Part shown: in pieces, positions 57,742-64,000 of the stretch
Numbering within the stretch: position 1 is the stretch's first letter
How the letters are laid out: each line of letters begins with the position of its first letter
Assembly (NCBI GenBank): GCA_029449245.1
Contig: JANATF010000009.1
Location: 1,977,452 to 2,041,451 of the forward strand
DNA length: 64,000 nt
Source of the DNA: Mortierella alpina
Lineage: Eukaryota > Mortierellomycota > Mortierellomycetes > Mortierellales > Mortierellaceae
Reading direction: 5' to 3'
The notes under the pieces: model-generated
Database searches by the model: none
The model's input: only the letters and a program-made list of their open reading frames with translations
Told to the model about the DNA's origin: nothing
Program-made: the position numbers and the translations under genes

Positions 57742-60265
57742 GGCATACAGATTACTGTTATCGTAGCCCTTTGCTGGTTATCTCTCGTCTTGCTAAGATG
57801 GATCTGAGCCAAGAGACCTAAATCCTCGATAGCGCCTTCCTGATGCTACTTGCCTGTGGAAAGTGCGCGTCAGCAAACACGCTATCTGCATATCCCTCTG
57901 CCGTCATCCTCGCGCCAGTCAATCGATGGACAACAGCCAAGTCCTAATTTAGGTGAGCGGGAGTGGCGAGAACTTGGCTTTTTGATAGTCTAAACCTTGG
58001 ACCTTTTTCGGTTCTCAATTCACCTCCACAACAATCTGCCAACTCCATTCCACCACCCTCTTTGTCTTTGAGTCCTCTTTCACTCATTCTTTTTGCCATT
58101 CCACACCACCATTCACCACCGCCATCCACACCCTTCTCTCTCACGTCCGTCTTCAAGCCTACTTCCCTCTCTGCGCGTATCTTCCAGGCTCTTCTATACA
58201 CTCAGCACAAGTGGTGAGCTGCCACTGCCTAGCACTGTCTTTCGCGGTCCGCTTGCTCTCCCATGGCTGCTCTTTACAACCACACCCCAATCCACCTACT
58301 ATTCTTCCCACGACCCTTTTCGACCTTCACCACCACCTCGCTTGATCCAGCGAGTCTAGTCTAGTTGTATGAATCTATCTCTCGACTCTTTCTCTTTGCT
58401 GTCAACGACACTCTCACCACAGCGCAGGCCACCACAAAAGTACGCACACTCGCTTATGTCTCTGTCACACACTCACTCGCTCTCTCCATCCTCGCCGCTT
58501 TCTCAGTCAGAGTTGTTCATGCCGACTTTGATCAGACGCACATACACCTTCACTCTTGCCGACTGCAGCGTTCTCTTTCTTCACAGAGGCACAGTCAAAC
58601 TCACCGATTGGTTTTTTTTGTCTTGCTATTGCACACCATTCACCTTTCACCTTCACTTGCGATTCAAGCCCTTCATCCCCCTCATTGCGCTTTTCTTGTC
58701 AGTTCCTGTCCACCTCACGCGCTACTGACACTACCCAACTACTGTCCCTCGCAGGCCGTCATTACCCTCACTGTCACCGCTGTCCAATCTTTTTTTATTT
58801 TTTTTACAATGACAACCCACCGGTGGCAACCTCAACGACATGCACACTCGCTTCTCTCTCTTTCTCTGTGTCCTCTCTTTGCATCCTTTACCAGCTACGC
58901 GCTCTTCCCACAGCACCTACACAGTACTCAACCACTGTTTCTTTCGTCACCTCTGATCAATCGCAAAAGTACTACTCCTTCCTCACTCTTACCGAAAGTG
59001 GCCGTTCTTTGTTCACAAAGGCACAGTCAAACTCACCGAACTTTTTTTTTGGGGGGGTCTTGCCATTGCACACCTTTCACCTCTCACTTGTACTTCAATC
59101 TGCTGTACATCCCTCTCTGCGCTTTTCTCTTGTCTGTTCCTCTACTTCAGCAGCTGACACTATCCATCTGCTGTTCTTCGCAGGCCGTCTCTACTCTCAC
59201 TGTCACTCTCATGCACTCATACCGTAATCCCGTGTACCTGTCCTTGGGCGTGATGATTTGTTGATCCGCAGAATCGTACCATGCTCCTCACGCCTGCCAC
59301 CTTCACCCTTCCTCTCGCTCAATTCAGCGAGTCACCTCTTGCGAATCTATTTCCACACTAGAGCGCAGGCAGCTTCAGGAAAGAACAATCTCTATTCTCT
59401 CCTCAATTCTATTTCTCTTTCCTTCATCGCTTTCTTGCTCTTCCCACATCGTCTTCAACTTCTCACATCGGCTCCAACCAGACAAAGCTACACCGCCCCC
59501 ACTCACTCGATTACTTGATGACATCATGACATCATGACATCAGCCGTTTCGCTATTATTGCACACCCTTCAGCTCTTGCTTGTTCAAACAAGTCCCACAT
59601 CCCTCACTCGGCGTGTTCTTCTCGCCCCGAATCATCTCACTCGCGTCTTGAGTTGATACTACCCTGACACTCTTCTTCGCAGCCCATCTCTGCATTCACT
59701 GTCCCTCACTGACTCTCTCACATACTGCTCATCACCGCGCCATTGATCGTCTGTAGATTCCTCACAGTATCTCGCGTTCATTTCAACTCTTCAGGCACCT
59801 TACTCGCTTCAGCATGGAACAAACACAAACTCGACACCATCTCTCCCACAACCAAGCTTCATCTTTACTCTCCCTTGATGATGCGGGACCCTGAATCCTT
59901 TCCCACCTTTGTTTCCCTTGCCCTTCAACGATTGTCACCCACACAGGCCTAGATCAAGCACCTCATCAGTTTTTTTTCTTTCTTGCCTCGTTCTTTTTGC
60001 ACAGCTATTCCTTCGCACCTCGCACACCTATGGCACGGTGCTCTTCACGTTCGCCCCCATCACTCATCACATTCCTCACTCGCTTCAACCTCATAAATTC
60101 CCTTCGGACCACTACAAAAGAAAAAAAGTGCGTCCACCTTCAGATCCACCACGCCTTTCCTCATCACTTCCTGATCACAACTCCCCTGCCTACGCTGCTC
60201 CAATGCCTTTACTCTCCAGCCCAGCCATGCCTTTTTCTCCAAAGTTCCCTTAACCCTTCCCTCTT
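57742..60265. other. Subtelomeric C/T-rich strand-asymmetric block
   Basis: From about 58.0 to 60.26 kb the plus strand is strongly pyrimidine-rich, and stop codons are scarce only because of composition. Open frames of up to 299 codons are low in complexity (Ser/Leu/His/Cys) and have no start context, splice logic or family match. It contains a diverged ~430-bp repeat and, at 59517-59545, three copies of the motif atgacatc. It may be a very long leader of a gene starting near 60266 or a subtelomeric repeat block. Confidence 0.5.
58437..59715. repeat. Diverged ~430-bp direct repeats
   Basis: Shared landmarks recur at a constant distance: ggcacagtcaaactcaccga at 58588 and 59020 (432 bp apart), attgcacacc at 58630 and 59064, and gcaggccgtc at 58754 and 59181 followed by ctcactgtca. 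A third, more diverged copy is visible at about 59555-59715 (ttgcacaccctt, gacactcttcttcgcag, cactgtccctcac). Confidence 0.75.
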
Positions 60266-60433
60266 ATGCTACCCTGGCAAGATGGATCTTCTCTTTCACG
60301 AACACGAGATGCCTGGAGTGCTTTGCTAAATGTACCTGTGGACAAAAAGGATCCGGGAATTCTACCGTTCCAGCTGAGCCAGTGCGACGAGTCTGGAAAC
60401 CAGCCAGCCGCAATCAACAACCCGTTCCGGTAA
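60266..60433 (+). CDS. Short coding-like exon, unidentified
   Basis: ATG at 60266 opens 55 codons: MLPWQDGSSLSRTRDAWSAL, VPVDKKDPGILPFQLSQCDE, PAAINNPFR, then TAA. The last codons overlap a possible donor (CG|GTAATG at 60430), so this may be the first exon of a longer gene. It follows the C/T-rich block, as expected of a start after a pyrimidine-rich leader. No family recognised. Confidence 0.35.
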   Translation: MLPWQDGSSLSRTRDAWSALLNVPVDKKDPGILPFQLSQCDESGNQPAAINNPFR

Positions 60434-61024
60434 TGTGGCAGGTACTGCAGCATGCTGGAACGAGGTCGTGACCACAGCTAGTCCACCTTCCGACTCGACG
60501 CACTGGAGAAGCGCTACACATACTCGGGGGATAGAATGCGATGAAAAAAGTGTTAGTCTTTGACTACTACAGGCTCAGGAGAACACGGTTTAAGGCTCTC
60601 TATCCGGCGTCCACGCCAGCACTGACAATTGCGCTCGCTTTGACACCCTCTTTGGCCCAGTTGCTGTCGACACTCACATCTACGCTGGCTATTGCATCTG
60701 ATTCTTACAGTGACTGAGCCTTGGAAATAGCACTCGCCTAGGCAACTGACCAAGACCCTCGCGTAGGCACTGGCAAATTGTACAGACACTGGCTGGACAC
60801 CAACACTATGACCAGAAACCACTTACCCTAGGATCGTGGAACAACAGCGGTTATTAGAGGGCCCTGCCTCTTGAAAAAGACCGTCTGTACACGTACGGCG
60901 AAGTCTACAGGGTGATAGTACCGTAGAGAGAGTTGTTAGATGCTTGTTCAATAAACCCAACATAGAGATGAATCGTCCTCATTCAAAAGTATAAATCCAA
61001 GGTCAACTGGTCCTACCAAGTTAC
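60434..61024. other. Subtelomeric, no clear gene
   Basis: Contains splice-like sites on the minus strand (acceptor near 60893 and donor GTAAGT near 61022) that may belong to the gene or remnant to the right. No complete model. Confidence 0.35.
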
Positions 61025-61498
61025 TTACCAAGTTACCATCCACCAAAAGTGGGGTTCGCTTTCAACGACACTCTTCCTTTGCGCTTTGTCCTCGCTGGCC
61101 GACCGACCGATATTCTGGGCGTACTGAGAGGAAGATAATAAACGTAGAGCAAACGTCTGCGGGTTAGAAGACAACATAAAGAGCCAATCCTCATCGAAAG
61201 CCGCATTCCAGATATTCTCGCTTTTTACCTTCTGTGTTGCGCCACCGTCTTCATATGCTGCTGCAAGAAAGAGAGTGTGTTTTTTGAGGTGGTTGATTTT
61301 TAATAGTCTCCACTGACTGTGGTTTACTCCACTGTTTTTTATAGTGGTTGACTCCACTTTCACTTTGCTTTTGTAGAGCGAAGAAGTGATAATCCCGCTA
61401 CCTTGCCTTCCATATTTCACCAGCGGGGAAGTGGACCCGCTGCCTTGCCCTCCGTTTGTTATAGCGAGAGGTCCCCCGCTGCCTTGCCTTCCATTTTG
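61025..61498 (-). CDS. Coding-like segment with three Gly/Gln repeats
   Basis: Starting after an AG at 61499 the minus frame reads QNGRQGSGGPLAI, TNGGQGSGSTSPLV, KYGRQGSGIITSSL, three units of 13-14 residues sharing G-x-Q-G-S-G. It then continues through HSQWRLLKINHLKKHTLFLA and AAYEDGGATQK to YAQNIGRSASEDKAQRKSVV. Good internal splice sites exist (TTCTTGCAG, GAAG|GTAAAA, CCTCTCAG|TACG), so the true exons may be shorter. No family recognised. It may belong with the segment at 61656-61996 as one spliced gene, or both may be remnants. Confidence 0.3.
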   Translation of the reverse strand, partial: QNGRQGSGGPLAITNGGQGSGSTSPLVKYGRQGSGIITSSLYKSKVKVESTTIKNSGVNHSQWRLLKINHLKKHTLFLAAAYEDGGATQKVKSENIWNAAFDEDWLFMLSSNPQTFALRLLSSSQYAQNIGRSASEDKAQRKSVVESEPHFWWMVTW

Positions 61499-61500
61499 CT
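61399..61500. repeat. Three ~40-bp tandem units
   Basis: The core ccttgcc(t/c)tcc recurs at 61401, 61443 and 61482 (42 and 39 bp apart, multiples of three), each followed by an agcg motif. On the minus strand it encodes the Gly/Gln/Ser repeat. Confidence 0.8.
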
Positions 61501-61655
61501 AGCGACACTGAGGAAATGAGAAAAAGCCAAAAAAAAAAAAGCTTGTCAATTGAGCTGGCTCATTCCTCATTTCAGGAAAACAGAGTTTGTTGAGCTGCAG
61601 TGGCATGACTTTGACGAAGGATGTGCTTGAGAGGAGTATCCAAAGAGATGAAGCT

Positions 61656-61996
61656 TACCTTGCGTGCTGCTGAAAAGAGGTGAACAAGTAGCGAAGAGAG
61701 GAGGAAAGAAAAGAAAAGCTTGTGCAGAGCATAAAATCACTTTTCTCGAGCCACTCAGCCGAAGACGCTGCGTCGCGAAGTACAGACACGCCCGTGTATG
61801 CTGTCGTTACACATAATAGAAGAAAAGCATCATCGTGAGCACAAGGAATGTCAATGCAGTTGGTGAATGAGTCAAGCTCATTCCAAATTTGATTCCTCAA
61901 TCAGCGCTGCAATCCTGGTTTTTACCTCGTCCAGCGCTTGCCATCAATTTGCAAATGAGCATGCAAGGCTACTGCGATGCTATCATCCTGCTCCAT
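61656..61996 (-). CDS. Coding-like segment, unidentified
   Basis: An ATG at 61996 opens MEQDDSIAVALHAHLQIDGK, ending at a GTAAAA donor (61925). The neighbouring frame NQIWNELDSFTNCIDIPCAH, DDAFLLLCVTTAYTG, SAEWLEKSDF runs to a GTAAGC donor-like site near 61656. The gap between the two is only about 30 bp, too short for a normal intron, so the joining is uncertain. Protein-like but unidentified; it may be a decayed or species-specific gene. Confidence 0.3.
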
Positions 61997-62393
61997 GCTG
62001 CTGGTAAGACTAGGGAAAGCTCGTAACACGAGTCAAAAGAAAGCTCTCTCTACTCTGCTTGTCCACTCCAAAAGTGCACAGACTCCAGGAAACCAAGGAC
62101 CTCCCAGAGCCTATACTACAAACCGTGGTACCTGTACTTGTGGGGGGGATCCTGAAGCTTACCTTAGCTGTATCAAAGACGAGTAAGGGCGGGTGGCAGG
62201 AAAGGAGCAGGCAGGAGGGAAGACAAAGAGCATAAAGTAAGAGGCTAAAATGCAGAGCATATGCGACCTTGGATTACGGGGTTTATTACGGCCTGCAATC
62301 TCAGACATACCTCTCTTCTCCCTCTTTCTCCCTTTGGTTTTCCTATTCCCACCTTTCACGTTCTCACCTTCCACCTCCTCACCATTTACTTCG
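61997..62393. other. Subtelomeric spacer
   Basis: No gene seen. A minus-strand donor-like GTAAGC lies near 62160. The interval ends in a C/T-rich stretch (62295-62440). Confidence 0.35.
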
Positions 62394-62528
62394 CTAGCTT
62401 TCCTCTTCATAGCGTTCCTCTCTCCTCTGTATCCCCCAGTAAGGTATGTCCTCGTCCGCGACAGCTCCTGGGTCAAAGTCCTCCGACAACTTACACTTTG
62501 CACTGTCCAGCAGTTCGTCCACTTTCAT
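62394..62528 (-). CDS. Short coding-like ORF, 44 aa
   Basis: ATG at 62528 opens MKVDELLDSAKCKLSEDFDP, GAVADEDIPYWGIQRREERY and stops at TAG. The acidic, helical composition is protein-like and an AAG acceptor-like site precedes it. A second frame just downstream (MKRKASEVNGEEVEG...) is also protein-like, which suggests a frameshifted remnant of a longer gene. Confidence 0.3.
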   Translation of the reverse strand: MKVDELLDSAKCKLSEDFDPGAVADEDIPYWGIQRREERYEEES

Positions 62529-62999
62529 GAACTTGTTTACTCCTCAGACCCTTCTAAAACGACTTTTAGCTTCCCGAAGCATTTTCAATCTATATTGGCC
62601 TAACCGGCTGTACTACATGTGCTTCCTCCACAAAAAAACCATCCTCTTAAGCGAGCCAAACAGTTCTTGAACAGCAGAAGCAACCTCAACGAGCTGAAAG
62701 CACCTTTTCCTCAAACTCTCTGTAAGTGCAAGGTCTCTCTCTAAGTGCAAGGCCACTCTCTAAGTGCAAGCTCTCTCTAAGTGCAAGACCTCCTAAAATG
62801 AAAACTTCTCTTTTTCGAATACCCCTCTAATTCGAAACCTCTGTAATTGATTCCCTCTCTAATATCCAACCCTTAGTAATCGAACGCCCTCTGTAATTGA
62901 CAACCCTCTGCAAATGAATGCAAGCTTAAGGAGATCATCCACATGGTAAGGGCACTCCAATAGTCCGTCTCCAATTCTTCACCCAAGTCGTCAGGAACA
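62529..62999. other. Subtelomeric repeats-rich spacer
   Basis: Contains a minisatellite at 62724-62790 and, at 62818-62920, loosely repeated (a/g)ccctctgtaattga-like phrases. No gene. Confidence 0.5.
62724..62790. repeat. ~19-bp minisatellite
   Basis: The phrase aagtgcaag recurs at 62724, 62743, 62762 and 62779 (19, 19 and 17 bp apart), separated by ctctctct-type spacers. Confidence 0.85.
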
Positions 63000-63460
63000 C
63001 TATTTCCGTATTCTCGTATTTTTGAGCAATTGAAGTACTCCAATTGCTTGCCCCAGTACTGGTTACCGTGAATCTTACTTCTCTTTAGAATTTCACACTT
63101 CCTCAATTTCATATTTGAGAACAATTGAAGGTGTGCAATAGTTCCCCAACACCCCTCGAAGCCCTAAATATTCGGTTGCTGAGATTTTCACGCATCTCAA
63201 AAATCTCACACTTCCCCGATTTCATATTTGAGAGCAATTGAAGGTGCGCAACAGTTTCCCAACACCCATCGAAGCTCAAAATACAAGATTGCTGTGATTT
63301 TCACACTTTTCGAAATCTCACACTTTCTCGATTTTTTATTTGAAATCAATTGAAGGTGCGCAACAGTTATCCAACAGCCCTCGAATCTCAAAATGCTCGG
63401 TTCCTGAGAATTTAACACTTGTCTTAAATTTCACACTTCCGTATTTTCAAATTATTTTAA
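63000..63460. repeat. ~113-bp subtelomeric tandem repeat
   Basis: Three clear copies and probably a degenerate fourth. The anchor caattgaagg recurs at about 63122, 63235 and 63347 (113 and 112 bp apart), each preceded by atttcatatttgaga-like and tttcacactt-like blocks and followed by ca(a/c)cagtt...ccaaca...tcgaa. Copies decay toward both sides. Confidence 0.85.
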
Positions 63461-63647
63461 GAACTGCTTCAGGCGTGTTAAATTTATGCTGTTATTTGTC
63501 AATTTCATATCGATCGAATAAGCAAATCTCATTTAATGTTCAAATGCCAATTGATCGCACAATTTCATTTGACGATCGTATTTCGATCGAGAGTTTAAAT
63601 TCAAATAACCTTTTCTTGTGAATTGAGAGCCCAATTTAAGGTTTATT

Positions 63648-64000
63648 CTAGGGTTTTTTTTAGGGTTTTTTAGGGTTTTTTAGGGTTTTTTTTAGGGTTT
63701 TTTAGGGTTTTTTAGGGTTTTTTAGGGTTTTTTTAGGGTTTTTTTAGGGTTTTTTTAGGGTTTTTTAGGGTTTTTTAGGGTTTTTTAGGGTTTTTTAGGG
63801 TTTTTTAGGGTTTTTTTAGGGTTTTTTTAGGGTTTTTTAGGGTTTTTTAGGGTTTTTTAGGGTTTTTTAGGGTTTTTTAGGGTTTTTTTAGGGTTTTTTA
63901 GGGTTTTTTAGGTTTTTTTAGGGTTTTTTAGGGTTTTTTAGGGTTTTTTAGGGTTTTTTAGGGTTTTTTTAGGGTTTTTTAGGGTTTTTTTAGGGTTTTT
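63648..64000 (+). repeat. Telomere-like array (T5-8 AGGG)n
   Basis: About 34 units of T-run plus AGGG fill the last ~350 bp. TTTTTTAGGG (10 bp) is the commonest unit; T7 and T8 variants occur, and one unit near 63906-63915 has AGG only. The G-rich strand runs toward the right end of the window, as expected for a right chromosome terminus. This differs from the TTAGGG found in most filamentous fungi. Confidence 0.9.

Noticed and set aside
58365-59264. 299-codon plus-strand open frame
   Set aside because: Open only because the strand is C/T-rich. Composition is Ser/Leu/His/Cys, it has no domain, and it crosses the ~430-bp repeats.
1-64000. CRISPR array, prophage or bacterial operon
   Set aside because: The window is eukaryotic with spliced genes. 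The only regular repeats are microsatellites, minisatellites, subtelomeric repeats and the telomere-like array.

Overview
The window looks like one chromosome end of an early-diverging filamentous fungus. Genes are dense and intron-rich (GT-AG, mostly 60-120 bp). Upstream regions are long and C/T-rich, regulatory proteins carry poly-Q, poly-H, poly-S or poly-A runs, and the last ~350 bp is a T-rich telomere-like array. A Mortierellomycotina-like host (Mortierella/Linnemannia) fits the gene set and style, but that is inference; nothing in the window fixes the species. I assembled the spliced models by hand from reading frame, GT/AG sites and remembered family similarity. Exon sums divide by three in every model scored above 0.7.

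Region 1 (0.6-50 kb) is conserved euchromatin with housekeeping and regulatory genes. In order: SF3B5 (-), SLU7 (+), RPS9/uS4 (-), RPL21/eL21 (+), a protein O-mannosyltransferase (+), a BTB/POZ protein (-), a CSL (CBF1/Su(H)/LAG-1) transcription factor (+), a bHLH factor (-), IWS1/SPN1 (-), a TMEM184/OST-alpha-like membrane protein (+), RAC1 (+), EMC7 (-) and a giant ATG4 (+). Several pairs diverge from a shared promoter: SF3B5/SLU7 (both splicing), RPS9/RPL21 (both ribosomal, with a perfect 28-bp palindrome between them), IWS1/TMEM184 and EMC7/ATG4.

Region 2 (50-57 kb) is transitional. It holds a small Cys-containing ORF, decayed coding remnants, a membrane protein I do not recognise, a coiled-coil protein with a possible DNA-binding domain, and the 5' fragment of a HAD pyrimidine 5'-nucleotidase gene.

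Region 3 (57-64 kb) is subtelomeric. It holds a 200-bp non-autonomous transposon with an 8-bp target duplication, a strongly strand-asymmetric C/T-rich block with diverged ~430-bp repeats, coding-like fragments, a ~19-bp minisatellite, a ~113-bp tandem repeat and finally (T5-8 AGGG)n. The G-rich strand runs 5'->3' toward the right end, as expected for a right-hand chromosome terminus.

The genes do not form a pathway cluster. The most unusual items are the variant telomere-like repeat, the ~1,900-residue ATG4 with a ~985-residue insertion in its peptidase domain, the palindrome in the ribosomal promoter, the transposon with intact target duplication, and start codons interrupted by or abutting introns.
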